A stretch of DNA of 64,000 nucleotides, taken from contig NW_022098069.1 in assembly GCF_002288925.2 (NCBI RefSeq), forward strand, positions 83,236,380-83,300,379. The letters are read 5' to 3'. This DNA is from Delphinapterus leucas. Lineage: Eukaryota; Chordata; Mammalia; Artiodactyla; Monodontidae. Position numbers and translations under genes: made by a program. Of the stretch, positions 23,401 through 35,559 are shown one piece after another (the first letter of the stretch is position 1; every line of letters begins with the position of its first letter). A model generated the notes under the pieces. The model was not told where the DNA came from, did not search any database, and worked only from the letters and a program-made list of their open reading frames with translations.

Positions 23401-25983
23401 TTCCTCTAATATGGAAAACACATAAAAATGCAAGTGCTAATCCCTGTACATCTAAAATCATCCTTGTGAAATTCTAGCTTGTCTCACTCCACACACACGT
23501 TGGAGCTCTGTCTGTGCCACACACTCCGTGCCCTCCTGATGTGCCCATTTCACAGATGAGGAGACTGAAGTTCAGGCATGTTAAATATGCCACCCCATTG
23601 TCACACTGGGATGGGGTGCCGACCCCAGTGTCCTGGCTTGGGTCTCTTTCCTGACCCCACGTGGTCTCCCTGCATAGGCCTCTGGAGGGGCTTAGGGCGG
23701 CTTCTTGGGCCCCTCCTATGTCTCCAATGTAGACATCTGCCGGGAGCCTCGATGGGGCGCTGAGGGAGGCTCTGTGTCCCCCAGAATGTGGGCCCGGCTC
23801 AGGGCTCCCTGGCACACCCCCGCTCACCTCCTCTAGGTGGTGCTATGCCTGCCCCTTCCACGCAGAACCCCACCTGCCACTGCAGCCCCGCCTCTCCCCA
23901 GGGTGCACCTCCCCACGGGCTCCCAAGAGCCCAAGGAGGTGGCGACAGTCATCCGCATTTTACAGATGAGGAAACCGAGGCTCAGAGAAGGGCAAAGTCA
24001 AGACAAGCCAGTGTCAGACAGGTGTCTCCAACCGCCACCATGTGCTGGGGGAGCAGAGGCGGGCAGAGCAGGGCGGCCCGGCCCTGCATGTCAAGGGCAG
24101 TGAGAGGGTGCGAGGCAGTGTGGACCCGAGTGTGCGGATCGCTCTTTCTGGAAGCTCGGCTGCGCAGGTTTGGCAAGAGGTAGTGGCAGCTGGGAGCAGG
24201 CCTCGGAAGAGGTTTGTCTCCTTCTGGGACAGGAGGCAGCTGAGCCTGGCATGGGCCCAGGGGAGGAGCTGGAGTTGGGGACAGGAAAATGGGGACTGGC
24301 CCTGCATGCGAAGAGGCCCCCGGGGAAGGCGCCTGGAGCCTGGTGGACCCTGGGGGAGTGACCAGCTTTTTCTTTCTCGCCCCTGAAGCCCAAACCCAGC
24401 TCTGCTCAGCGCCCCTGGGCAGCCCCAGGCCAATCTTTTCTGGACGTCCCACCCAGGGAGTGGTTGTGCTTGTTGGGTGAAGCCTGGATCTCCCTGGAGG
24501 GCTGGGCCCACTGGGATTGGGGATGCCTGGAGGGGGGACCCTGATGCCTGGAACAGCCATCCTCAAACCGTCCTGAGCACTTCCTGTGTGCCAGGGTTAG
24601 GCTCACAGCCTAACGGGGAGGCAGGTGGACAGACAATTCTAGAGGCCACTGACCAGGACCTGAGGCTATGTCAAGAGGGCCCAGAGAGGGATCTCCAGGA
24701 GAAAACCAGAGGCCAGGGTGCTCGGCCTGGTCCCCCTGCGGCTCCAGACAGCACACCTCACGTGTGGCTCTTGGCCGATCTCTTGGCCCATTTTAGAGTT
24801 TAGGGGCAGCCCCTCCCCCAAGCCCAGCCCCACCCCCGCAGGGCAGGAGGAGGGCGGGTGTTGACGACTGAGCACGTCCCAGGCCAGGCTGCGTGGGGTT
24901 GGGAGACCCCTAATCCGGCGGCTGCCACCCCCTCGGATAATCTGGTTCGCCTGCCACGTGCCCAGCACGGAGGGCCACGGGGATGAGCAAGGGGCTCCCG
25001 GGCCTCTCAGGAGGGCGTGGCCAGCTCTGCCAGGTGTGGGAGCTGGGGGTGGCACGTGGCCAAGGGGACCAGGGTTGGCTGGAGAAGGCAGGAGGGGGTC
25101 CAGGCAGAAGGAACGGGACAAGCAAAGGCGGGGTCTGTGCAGCCAGGATTGTGACGTGTCTGGAAAACACCAGTCTGGATGGGAAGGGGGCGGCGAGGCT
25201 GCAAGGTTAGGCTGGGGCCGGATCTGGGAGGGGGTCCTGGAGAGATCGGGGCTGGTGTCCTGGTGGCTGTAGGGGGGTGGGTGCAAATGAAGAGGCAGCA
25301 GTTTGGAGGTGGATCCGCCCCCCTCTGTCTACTTGTCACCCTGGCTGCTACGCTGCTCCTCTCGGGCCCACACACCCTCACCTTCACCTCTGCAGGCCTG
25401 TCCTTGGGAAGTCCCCCCGCCCAGATTCAAACAAGAACAAAAGCCTCGCAGCCAACTGTCTCCCAGCCATGAGCTCACCCTCCGTAGGAGGGAGTGGGCA
25501 GCCAGTGCTCAGAGAATCAGCGCGACCCGGCAGAAGCTGAAGGCTTTTCCTGGAGACTTCTGAGACCTTGAAGGGCAGAGGTGGACCTCGTTCAGGCGCG
25601 CACCGGGTATCAGCTGGGCATCAGAGCCTGGTGCAGAGAGGGTGCCTACAGTATCTGGGGGTTGGGGGTGGAGTGGCAGCGGGAGGGAAGGTCTCCTGAT
25701 GGGTGACACTTGGTGGAGGGGGAGGAAGGTCAGCCAGCCTGAGGCTTGTGTGAGGCCCCTCAGGGCAGAGACCCAGGGGTGGGCAGGCTGAGGCCTGCTC
25801 CCTCCCCAAAGAGGAGGGGTGGCCGCTCTGGAGGGGGAATGGCAAGGAGCCGCCAGGGGCCTTTTTGTGAGAGCTAAGAACATCCTCCACTCCAGGTGGA
25901 GGACGGAGGAAGGACAGCGGCTGGACTCGGTGCTGGGACATTTAGGAAGCCAACTTCTGTAGCCAGGAGGGAGCTGGGCCCAA

Positions 25984-25986
<3 letters not shown>

Positions 25987-26034
<48 letters not shown>
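25987..26034. repeat. (GT)24 dinucleotide microsatellite
   Basis: An uninterrupted GT run of 24 units lies in intergenic DNA. Being perfect, it is likely to vary in length between individuals and can adopt Z-DNA. Confidence 0.97.
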
Positions 26035-26035
<1 letters not shown>

Positions 26036-26249
26036 TCAGGAGCTGTTGGTTGGTGGGTGGATGAGTTAGGAGAAAATAGTGGCTGAGGTTTGGCAAGAAG
26101 AGGAACATGGAGTGCATCCAACAGGTTCCTCTAAGGTGGGCAATATCTAAGGTTGGCTTAGGATGGAGGAGCAAAGGGAGAGGTTGAAGTCGCTAGGTCA
26201 GGGCGGGTAGATGCGTCAGGAAGAAAGACAACACGTATTAAACCCCTCC

Positions 26250-26365
26250 CCCACCGGAGGTTTGTGGGACACCCCTTCCTCTGAAAGAGGAAACCGAGGT
26301 TCAGAGAGGTTAAGTAACTTGCCCAAAGTCACACAGTAAACACCAGAGCTGGGATTCCATGTTCT
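26250..26365 (-). repeat. MIR ancient SINE
   Basis: 'gaggaaaccgaggttcagag', 'aggttaagtaacttgcccaa' and 'gtcacacagtaaacaccaga' reproduce the conserved MIR core closely. Confidence 0.75.
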
Positions 26366-27827
26366 CTACTATCATCAACTTCTCAGGGGCTGGAAAATAT
26401 GGGGTGTCTTGTGGGGGGGCGGTGGGGAAGGAGGGGTGGGGAGAGTGTGGCATGGGCAGGGCCTCACCCCAGGTGTCCCGTCCGTCATCACCAAACAAGC
26501 ACCACATCGTATGTTACCCGGAGCCAGACGGCCTGGCTGCCAATCCTGCTGGTGTCCTTCGCAGCTATGGGGCCGTGGGCATGTAACGTTCCCCCGCGTG
26601 AGCCTCAGTTCTTCTCGGCGACATGGGCGACTGCGAGGACGAAGAGGGTAGACACACACTGCGCAGGGCTCAGGCAGGCTACGCTCTTCCCCCTCCTCCG
26701 TGTGGGCCCTGGCTACCCGCTGGGGACCTGGTAACTGCAAAGAGACCAGACAAGGCGGTAAGGCATCTGGGAGGTGGCCCAGGGGCTGCTGGAGCCCTGC
26801 ACGGCCTCGGGTGGGAGTTGGGTGAGAGTCGGGGATGCTATTCCGAGGGTCAGAGCACCTGGGGTACCATTCTGAGCCACACACCAGAGGGGACTAGGAA
26901 GTAGAGGAGAAGGGAATCCCAGGAGGTCCAGGCAGAGGGCAGAGCAGGTGCAAAGGGGAGGACTTGACAGAGTTCGAGGTGCTTCCGGGGAGCCTCACGC
27001 GTGGAAGGGGCGGGAGAGTTTCCCGCAGTGGATGATCGGGCGTGAGAAGCATCTGTATCCCCTGCCACCTCTGCCCTCTGCACCCATCTCACGTGGCTCC
27101 CACGGGAGACCTGATCCCGCAGCTTCTAAATCGGGTTTCGCTTTCTGAGGGTGGCGGCAGCAGAAGGCAACGGGGCGATGCCTTTAAAAAACAAGGCTAT
27201 TTGGAAAATTCCACTGTGGTGTGCTGTAACACAGAGCCCCACCCCCACGTGCTTTCTGTGGTTTCTTAGTACCTAGAGCCTTAAGGCCTCCAGCCCTGGG
27301 CTCCTCTTAAGCATCAGTGAGCCGCAAGCCACAGGGGGTCCCCTGCACCACACCTCCCCCCCCACCCCACCTACCATCGCCAGGTTGTGCATTCCATACT
27401 TTGCAGGGTCTGTTGGTTTCATTATAACTTACTTCCTCCAAGCAATTACTTGGGATGCTCTGAGAATTAGTGACCTTTGATTTGGGCACCAGACCCCACT
27501 GGTTCAAGTGTCCCCAGTAAAATGGGGCAACAATACAGCATCATGGGGCTGCTAGGGCAGCTAGAGACGCTGTTACAGACGGTAGAACACACAGACCGTA
27601 GTCACAGGGCTCTGTGGTCAGCACTCCCATCACAGCAAGTGTGTTTGGCTGTGCATTCATTACCTAACCCCCTGGAGCACGCGTGTTCCCACTGACAAAA
27701 TGGTGACAGGACTTGTCGTGCTTTGATGAGAAGGGACAGGGTGCAGAGCCCTCATCCGATGGCCTCAGGTTACTGTGCCTCTTGAATCTTGTCGGTTACC
27801 CATCAGTCAGCATCTTAACACATCTCA

Positions 27828-27969
27828 TTATAAATAGAATAATATTTAAATATTATTATAAATAGAATAATATTATAATAGTAATACTATTATAATATTA
27901 CTATTATAATATAGTAATAATAATATAATAATATTATTATTACATTATAAATAGAATAATAATATTCCA
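27828..27969. repeat. AT-rich palindromic tract
   Basis: About 140 bp of almost pure A/T with repeated TTATAAATAGAATA units. It includes the perfect 20-bp palindrome AATAATATTTAAATATTATT (27838-27857) and a 16-bp perfect inverted repeat with a one-base spacer (27868-27883 and 27885-27900). A SINE follows directly, and a further copy of ATTATAAATAGA lies beyond the SINE's A-tail. Confidence 0.9.
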
Positions 27970-28092
27970 GGGGAATTCCCTGACGGCCAGTGGCTAGGAC
28001 TCTGCGCTTCCACTGCAGGGGGCATGGGTTCGACCCCTGGTCAGGGAACTAAGATCCCACAAGCCACGTGGCGTGGCCAAAAAAAAAAAAAA
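27970..28092 (+). mobile_element. Short tRNA-type SINE
   Basis: GGGGAATTCCCTGACGGCCAG, the B-box-like GGGTTCGACCCCTGG, GCGTGGCC and a 14-A tail. The motif ATTATAAATAGA after the tail also occurs upstream, but 20 bp from the SINE start, so the target-site duplication is blurred by the neighbouring AT repeat. Confidence 0.85.
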
Positions 28093-28308
28093 TTATAAAT
28101 AGAGCATTCGTTTGTTGCGGGAAATCTAAAAGTTTCAAAATACATAATCAGAAGGTAATCATGTGTGTTCTGATATCATTTGAGTGTTTCTGTATGTTTC
28201 TGTGGATGACATTCCATATTCTATGATTGTTTTATTTAAAATTCAGTATCACTCTTACAACTTATGCATTTCCTCTTTGCTACAATAAACTACTTGAAGA
28301 TTTTTTAA

Positions 28309-28663
28309 TTTTATTTTTAAAAATTAATTAATTAAATTTTGGCTGCATTGGGTCTTTGTTGCTGCGTGTGGGTTTTCTCTAGTTGCGGTGAGCAGGGGCT
28401 ACTCTTCCTTGAGGTGCGCGGGCTTCTCATTGTGGTGGCTTCTCTTGTTGTGGAGCACCGGCTCTAGGCGCGTGGGTTTCAGTAATTGTGGCATGTGGGC
28501 TCAGTAGTTGTGGCTCGTGGGCTCTAGGGCACGGGCTCAGTAGTTGTGGCGCACGGGCTTAGCTGCTCCGCGGTATGTGGGATCTTCCCGGACCAGGGTT
28601 CAAACCCGTGTTCCCTGCATTGGCAGGCGGATTCTTAACCACTGCGCCACCAGGGAAGCCCTA
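28309..28663 (-). mobile_element. Long-form CHR SINE, antisense
   Basis: It runs from an A/T-rich tail through TTTTGGCTGCATTGGGTC and multiple 'cagtagttgtggc' modules to CCACCAGGGAAGCCC. A 12-bp duplication AAGATTTTTTAA occurs at 28297-28308 and 28664-28675. Confidence 0.92.
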
Positions 28664-30370
28664 AAGATTTTTTAAACGGCTGCATAGAAGTCCCTCCAGT
28701 TAGTTAAGCTCCCCCCATGATTGGACATCCACATCATATCCATTTCACTGTTGTAAGTAGCACTTCAGTGAGCATATTTTTACAACAGTCTTTGCCTGAC
28801 TTTGGGGGTATTTTTTTTTATAAGGACAGCTCCCTTCAAGTGCACTATTAGATGAAAAGGATTCAGTGTGTTATAATTTTCTCTTTTGCTGGAGCCACGC
28901 CTTCTCCCTTTTATAAATGTGCTGTAATACTTCTAGGAGTTCCACCTCCCTGAATTCACTGATTTTCACCTCTGCAGGTAAGAAACAGGTAACTGCCCTT
29001 GTTAAAACTGAGTAGAATACGAGTTGATGGTCTGGTTGTGAGGGTCTGATGCTGCTTCTTTGCCGCAAACTGCAGAGGTTCGTGGTGACTACTCTGGTTA
29101 TGACACTTTTCCGTCTCCGTGTCTCTGGCCATCTTCTCTGGGCCTGACGTTGCTGGAAGGCTTACCTCCAGCTACCTGGGCTACTCTTGACTTTTTTTCC
29201 TCATCTTGATCAATTTTCAGAAGCAACAAGGCAAACCCAAGTTCCAGGCATTGTGTCCTAAAAATGAGAACTTCCAGCTCCACAGTGTATTCCTTTATTC
29301 CAAGGAATGAAGACAGAAAAGATGGGCTTTCCTAGATTTCTGAAAGCCCTTGGGCCAGCGGAAAGCTCTTTGGAAATAAATGATGGTTGCTCAATCTGCC
29401 TCTGCCTGGTGGGGACGGCCCGCTGACACTCACAAGTGAAGTGTGACCACCGCCGCCGGTACTTTCATTCCCATCCTGGGCCCCCGGTGGCCCTGAACAG
29501 AAGCTGGGGGCAAGGAGGGTGGGAGGGAGGATAGCGAGTGGGCGGGAGCTTTTGGACAGTGGGGGGCAAGCTGTGAGGGCCAAGCTGAGCGGCCTCACCT
29601 CCCCGCACCTGCTTCCCCACCTGTAAAGCAGGAGTCAACGTGCCAGTAGGTGTGGTGATGGGGTCAAACAGCCAGCACAGCACGCGAGTGCAGGTATGAC
29701 AAAGGTTTATTCACGCATTCCCGGGGCTGGGGAAGAGTCGGGGGCAAAATATGCATTTGGGAGACTAGAACCCCACATCTCCCGAGAAGAGGTGCACAGG
29801 GCGTTTGGCGGGGCAGAGGCTGCTGGCCAGGGTCCTGTGCCCACCCCCTTCCCCACCTGACCTTGGGCCCCTCCCCACGTCTGTCTCTGGGCCTCACTTT
29901 CCCCACTGAATAATGAGAGGGGTGGGCTTGAGGACTCTAGAGGGTCCCGCCAGCTCCGACACCCTGCTGGTGACCCTTCTGGGGTCTGCCCCTGGTGAGT
30001 TCCTATTGTCCTGGTGAGGGGATGTGAGTGCATTTGCGAGGTGCCACGTCTGTCTGCCCCTCGAGACGGGGGCTCCGTGGGCGCAGGAACTGTGGGCTAT
30101 CAGTCACTCTGCTGTTCCCGGAGCCCAGGGCGCCGGCACACAGTGGGCTCAGGGCTGCCTTCCGTGGGACTCAGTCACCCTGGGAAGGGCTTCCCACTCC
30201 TGCTTGGCGAGCTTGGGGAAGGCTCACAGGTCAGGCTTGAAGAAGTCCCTCCGCGGGGTCCCTGGAGAATCTTAGCATCTCTCCTCACCTTGGCGGGTTG
30301 ACTTTCTCTACATTATATTGCTAGGAAGAGCTCCCTCAAATATGCCAGAAACTGACAAAACCAGACAGCT

Positions 30371-30500
30371 GGGTTTTTTCTTTTCTTTTTTGGTCGTGCC
30401 GTGTGGCTTGTGGGATCTCAGTTCCCTGACCAGGGATTGAACCCCGGGCCTTCAGCAGTGAAAGCGCGGAGTCCTAACCACTGGACCACCAGGGAATTCC
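30371..30500 (-). mobile_element. Short tRNA-type SINE, antisense
   Basis: A T-rich tail is followed by GGTCGTGCCGTGTGGCTTG, CAGGGATTGAACCCCGG and CCACCAGGGAATTCC. The duplication CCAGACAGCT/CCAGACAGTT lies at 30361-30370 and 30501-30510. Confidence 0.87.
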
Positions 30501-32189
30501 CCAGACAGTTGTTTTACATTTAATCCTCACACAGTTTGGGAGGCAGAGATGCTCAGAGCCTTGTTGAGATGGGGAAAGTTGGGGAAGGGAAGGGAGGGAA
30601 GGTTTCAGGGCTGATCCAGGCCAGGCCACCACCCACCAGTCCTGTGCCTGGAACTGAGGTGAGGCAGCTGCAGGCCTGGTGCTTCTCTACATCAAGCGGC
30701 AGCTTTACAGCCCCCAAAGGAACGACCAGGTGAGAATCAGTCTGGGACCCTGGCGGTTAGGTCTGCACAGGGGAGCCGGGATGGCTTCCCCCAGGCAGGC
30801 AGCAGTGAGCCAGCAGAGGGGGACACGGCACCGACCACCCTGATACAGTTTTCATCTCCGTATCAGAGACGGGGGCTGGGAGGTGCTGAGGTTCTGAGAG
30901 GTGACGTGAGTGCCCACTGCCACGCAGCTAATCTTGTTCACTGTATTTTTAATTTTGTTAGGCTGAAGTTGCAATGAGGATTCATCTAGAACACTCCTGG
31001 GTGCTGATGACAAGGGGTAAGAAATAGGTCAAATCACACTGAGGGTGTTAAGTGACAGATGGGCTCCAGTGGGGAGCTCTGGGCTGCGGCAGGGGGAGGG
31101 GCGGGAGCCAGGGAGGCAGCAGGGTGGTGAGAGGGTGAGGAGAAGGCAGACAGAGGGCGCCAAATGCAAACCCACGGACCACAAACTTCCTCGGTTCTGG
31201 ATGTAGAACAATGGTTCCTGTCATTGTGGGGTTTTAAAACCCTAAGACTGACAATGAGGGCTCCAAGGGATTTGGGGAGTCGCAAAGAACACTGTAAAGG
31301 CAGATTTATTAACCTGATGTATTAAATTGCTAATTAAGTCAGGCCTGAAGCAAGTCTGTACTTTCCTGTTTCCTTAAAATAGGCTCAGGGGGGCACACTG
31401 GGGGGGCGGGGCTTGAAAGAGACCTGCTATTAGTTTTCCTTAAGACATCCAGAAATGTAAGCATTTATAAAGCCTCCATTATGCTCTAAGCATAACAGAA
31501 GCACTGTGAAGGGTGTTAAGTGTATTCTATTAACACATTTCCTTTGTAAAGTTCTCACCCCTCCTGCTATCATAAAAGGCGCTAAGAGTTATTAGAGCCA
31601 TGACCCAGGCAGGAGAAACAAGTCAGGGGCTCTTCGGCCCAACGCTAATGACCACAGCCCAAATTAATCTTCCAGTGCATGCTTCCAGACGCTGTGATGG
31701 AGAGATCACCCTTCCTGTCCCCGACGGCCCTGCTAGATGTAGCTGGCTGTCTCTCTGAGGTTTCCTCTGTGGTAGTTCTGGCCGTGACAGCCCTCAGGGG
31801 TCCTGGTTGGCAGGAGCCAATCCTAGCTTGGAACCCAGGCCTTCCAGCTCCCAACCACTGGAGTCTTTCCTCTTGCCTTGATGTCCTCAGAACATAATCT
31901 TTCAGGCTCAGGGAACATACCAATAAACAAGATAAGCCCGGTTTGGCTCAGGGAGGGGGATGAGGTAGGGGTCAACAACGAGCGAACAAGACCTTTCTTA
32001 TTCAGGGCCTTCCACGATCCTGGAAGGCGGTCTGGGGCGGGGCATCTGGTTTCTGACCCCTCTCAGCTACTGACCAGCCCTGAACCTTGGGTAAGTGACT
32101 TCATCTCCCACTCTGTACGACGGTTTTGATCACAGACCTTGTCTCTGGAGTTTCTGCAATATTGACGGGAAGTAATGCACATGAACGCT

Positions 32190-32345
32190 AGGCCAGCGGC
32201 TCCTAAACTTGTCTGCACATTACACAGCTTCCAAAACTGTACCTTACCTCCAGAGACTGATTCAGTTGGCCTGGGGCGTGGCCTGGGCTTTGAAATTTTC
32301 AAAGATCCCCAGGAGATGCTGAAGTGCAGACAAGTTTGGGGAGGC
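32190..32345. mobile_element. MER20-like hAT MITE
   Basis: The ends mirror each other ('cagcggctcctaaacttgtc' against 'gacaagtttggggaggcac'). In between are 'cagagactgattcagttggc' and 'caaagatccccaggagatgc'. This arrangement is characteristic of ancient eutherian hAT non-autonomous elements. It lies just upstream of the TBC1D14 promoter. Confidence 0.65.
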
Positions 32346-32639
32346 ACGGCGCTATGCATTGCGTAACAGCTCGATAAAAGACAACTAACAGAAAAGCCCG
32401 TTTTACAGATTAAGAGACTAAGGCCCGGCAGGGAAAACCTCAAAGCGACCTTCCCGAGGCTGTACGTCCCGGGCCCGAGCTCGGATCTTGCCCACCTGGT
32501 CTCTCGCAGGCGGCCAGGTGGGGTCCGGGCTCTTCCTCCCCTGCGCACCTGCTCGGGGGCAGGGGCGCCCATCGATGCGCTCCGCTGCTCGGCTCCCCAC
32601 GCCTGGTCGCTGCCCGCTCGTGCCCCTTCCCCCTCCCGG

Positions 32640-32681
32640 GCGCTTCCCACTTCCAAGATGGCCGCGGGTGGAGCCGACCAG
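32640..32681 (+). other. TBC1D14: Probable TBC1D14 first exon, 3' end
   Basis: A pyrimidine-rich stretch is followed by CCAAGATGGCCGCGG and ends in a strong donor, GACCAG|GTAAGG, at 32681. The left limit given is arbitrary because the start site is unknown. The ATG at 32658 has a good context (A at -3, G at +4) but would open only a short reading frame if spliced to 42870 (see findings). Thus the exon would be 5'UTR with respect to TBC1D14. Confidence 0.5.
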
Positions 32682-32921
32682 GTAAGGAAGCCCCTGATGG
32701 GTGTTCACGGGGGGTCTGCGGGCATGAAAATCCCCTCAGGCCTCCCCACAGGCTCCTCTTGCCCTTCGGGAGAGAAAAGGTCCGGCAACGCCGCTCTGAA
32801 GCCCGTGGCGGGCGGGCGAGCGGGCCGGAGGAGGGGCAGCTGGACGAGCGTCGAGCTTGAGGAGCGGCGGCAGCCCGGCTGGGCGCGGCAGCCCGGGCGG
32901 AAGAGCAGCCTGCGCAGGCAG

Positions 32922-32981
32922 GGGGCGGGGCGAGGGCGCGCGGGGCGGGGCGAGGGCGCGCGGGGCGGGGCGAGGGCGCGC
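32922..32981 (+). repeat. Three perfect 20-bp GC-box repeats
   Basis: The unit GGGGCGGGGCGAGGGCGCGC occurs three times head to tail without a mismatch (32922, 32942, 32962). Each unit carries an Sp1/KLF GC box and a GCGCGC segment. It lies about 250 bp downstream of the proposed exon 1 donor. Confidence 0.97.
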
Positions 32982-35559
32982 GCCGCTGTTGGCTGCGGGT
33001 AGCTCGCGGGCACCTGCCGGCCCGGCCCGTCGCCTGCAGCGCCGGGTGTCCTCGCCTTGCAAGTTGCGGGTCCCGCAGGGCCTGGGCTGCGGGCCCGCTG
33101 GCCCCGGGGATGGCGTCGGAGCCGCGCTAACTCCGGTACTGAGGGCCTCCGGCGAGGGCCGGGCCGCGAGGGAGGAGGGCGCCGGGGCGCGCGGGGCCGC
33201 TGCCACCTGCTGCAGCGTCGGCCGGAGCGTGGAGGCGGCCTGAGGCGGGGCGGAGCTGGCCGCGCGGGTTCGGGTCCTGCCTGCGCGCCCCCTCGACGCG
33301 CGGCCGCCGCTTCCTCCCGCGCAGGGGGAGCGCGTGGGGCACAGGGAGCATCGCGGGGCCCGGGGGCGCTCGGCTCGCCCGCTCCTTGGTGAGACGCGCG
33401 CCCCGACCCGCTCCTTTCCCGGAACTTGACGAAAAGTTTTCTCCCTCAGACGCGCGGGGCTCCCGGGCCGGGAGAGGAGCCGGCTCGGCGCTCCCCGACC
33501 CATAAGAGCCCCCACGGCGTCGGGGCCACAGAACACCGGGATCCCGCCACTTCGGAGCCCCCCAGCCGCCGGGACCCCCTCCACCTCAGGGCCCCCGATC
33601 CCTGCGACCCCCGGCACTTTGCAGTCCCCGACTCGCCAGAGCCCCTCTCCCCACACCTCGGAGCCTCCGACCGCCCGGAACCCCCTCCACCTCTGGGTCC
33701 ACCTGGCAGCTCCCGACCCCCTTGCTTTTCAGATCCCTGTTCTGGGGCCGCAGACGCCCCCTTCTCTTGGGACCGCCTACTCCCCAGGCCGGGGACTCCC
33801 TTTTGCTTCAGGGGCCCCCTTACCTGGACTACAGCCCCCTCAGCCTCGTGGACCCGCGCCTCGGGATGCATCCCAGCGGGAGGCTGAGGGGCAGGAATTG
33901 TATGGGGAGAGAGAACTGCCCCGAGGAAGGAGGGGGGGCGGCGGCTCAGAGCTGGGGGGCTGCGGCCGCCGGGAAGGCTCCTCCTCACGAGGCCGCAGCG
34001 CCGGCCGGCGGACCCCAGACCCCGCGCCTGCGCAGCGGGCCACAGGCAGCCGCGTGCGTTTCAAAGTTGCACAGGCGCCATCTGCTCCAACTTGGATGTG
34101 GAAGTGGAAGCTTGGCTTTGGGAAGTTCTGTGGGCAGGAGGCTCCTGGGCACGGACTCACGCCCTTCGTTTACGGGAGAGGGCGGTGTCTTAGGGCCCGT
34201 GTCTGCAGGCTGTTGGCACCTCGCCGTTCTCTTGGCTACCTTTGTAGAGGATGGGTGGCTGCTGGGCACTGTTAGGAGCTGTGCATGGACCAGACCAGAC
34301 CTTACAGCAGTCCCTTCCTCTTGCCCGGTTTATCTGGCCAGTACCAACCTGTGTGTCAGGTTTGGATAGGGCTTCTTCCCAACTGCTTAGCCCGTGTCCC
34401 ACCTGGGTTGCTCTGCCCTCCCACCCCCCAACCAAGGCTGTCTTACTACCGTCTTGGTGGTGGTATGTTTGACGCCTTGAGACTGTGGGCTCCACCTGAT
34501 TAACAGCCCTTGTGAGAAGCTGGCATGTTCTTGGGGCTCAGGGTTATTGAGTGAATGCACCCTTTGGGCCGCTTCGAGGGTGGTCAGGTAACCGGTTCAG
34601 GGTCACCCAGCTGGAGAAGGGCAGGGATGACATTCACACTGAGGCAGGTCACGGGGCCAGGCTCCGCTCATCTCAGTGTCCTTCACGGCCCCAGCAGGTC
34701 CTGGCAGGTCCCTGCTTAGCACTTTGCGTGGCGCCGAGGTGGGCTTGCTCCATGCTCGCGAGACTGAGTGTTTACAGTCTGCCCCCAGCCCACCCTCTCA
34801 TGCTCCGAATCAGGGCTGCCTCACCTGGCCTCCGCGGGTCCCTGCAGTTCCCCTCAGGCACCTCTCTCTACTTCTCCACCCCTGCACCCCTCCGCCCTTC
34901 CACTTCTCCATCTCTCCCTCCCACTGCCCTACTTCCCTCTGTCCAGCGGGCGAATTCCTGCCCGTCATACCTCCACTTCCCCTTGCTTGTGCTCTGCTGA
35001 AGGCCTCTCAACAGAGAGGACACAGCTTATCAGAGCAACATGCTTAAGAATCTGTCTTCCCTGTTGGTCAGAGCTTCTGACTGTCACGTCCTCACCCTCA
35101 GCACAGAGGATGCCTGCCCAGCATGGCGTGGGTGCTCGCGGAGCTTTGAGACCTTGGAGAAGATTTGTCATCACACCAGACATTTATACCTAATATGTAA
35201 GAGAGGATTTTAGGAAAATGGGTACGTGTTGTCAATGTTTGCTGTAGGGAGGGTATACAGTTTCTAGGGTCTGGGTTTAGAATTCTAGATTGTCAAGTTG
35301 CAAGGACCTCGGGTAGCTTGGCTGGGCTAGTCACCTCATTTGACAGATGGGGAAGCTGAGGCCCAGCGCTCGGTCAGTGCCGCAGCGGAGGTGCGAGGAG
35401 AGATGCTGGTGACAGGGCGAAGCCGTACAGTGAGGCTGTGCAGACTGGCTGTGTCTGGGCTTGCTTATGCAAATGAGTTGCTAAAATAGGGGGCCTGAGC
35501 TGGCTGGCCGTGTCGGGTGCCCGGGGAAGAGTGATGCCAGCTAGCATCTTCCAAGGCAC

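Larger units (their letters stand above)
11661..32459. other. Intergenic region KIAA0232 to TBC1D14
   Basis: About 21 kb separates the two genes, similar to the roughly 25 kb I recall for human. No conserved coding exon was recognised on either strand. It holds ten cetacean-type SINEs, several L1 3' ends, MIR and L2 relics, a GT microsatellite and an AT-rich palindromic tract, each listed separately. The stretch 24.0-26.0 kb is GC-rich with no assignable element. The stretch 31.2-31.7 kb is AT-richer, largely repeat-poor, and could be regulatory, but only a MIR-like piece near 31450-31560 is visible. Confidence 0.75.
32460..34060 (+). promoter_or_regulatory. TBC1D14: CpG-island promoter of TBC1D14
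   Basis: About 1.6 kb with very high G+C and abundant CpG lies upstream of the TBC1D14 coding exon. It contains three perfect tandem GC-box units (32922-32981), other GGGGCGGGG-type Sp1 sites, and an AAGATGGCCGC element at 32655 that resembles the YY1 motif often found just downstream of start sites. No TATA box is apparent. The position fits the tandem arrangement with KIAA0232. The transcription start is not determinable from sequence alone. A second possible first-exon donor, CCTTG|GTGAGA, lies at 33388. Confidence 0.75.

Noticed and set aside
25987..26034. CRISPR-like or other structured array
   Set aside because: It is a simple dinucleotide repeat. No spaced direct repeats of CRISPR type occur anywhere in the window, and the genome is mammalian.
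25509..26174. 221-aa minus-strand open frame with a His-Thr run
   Set aside because: The His-Thr repeat is the translation of the (GT)24 microsatellite; no support for a gene.
32736..33656. 306-aa minus-strand open frame in the CpG island
   Set aside because: It is Ala/Pro/Gly/Arg-rich, lies wholly in GC-rich promoter DNA, and long frames also occur in other phases there. This is the expected effect of few stop codons in GC-rich sequence.
33426..34369. Plus-strand open frames of 150-218 aa after the CpG island
   Set aside because: Low-complexity Pro/Ser/Gly translations without a recognised protein or matching splice structure.
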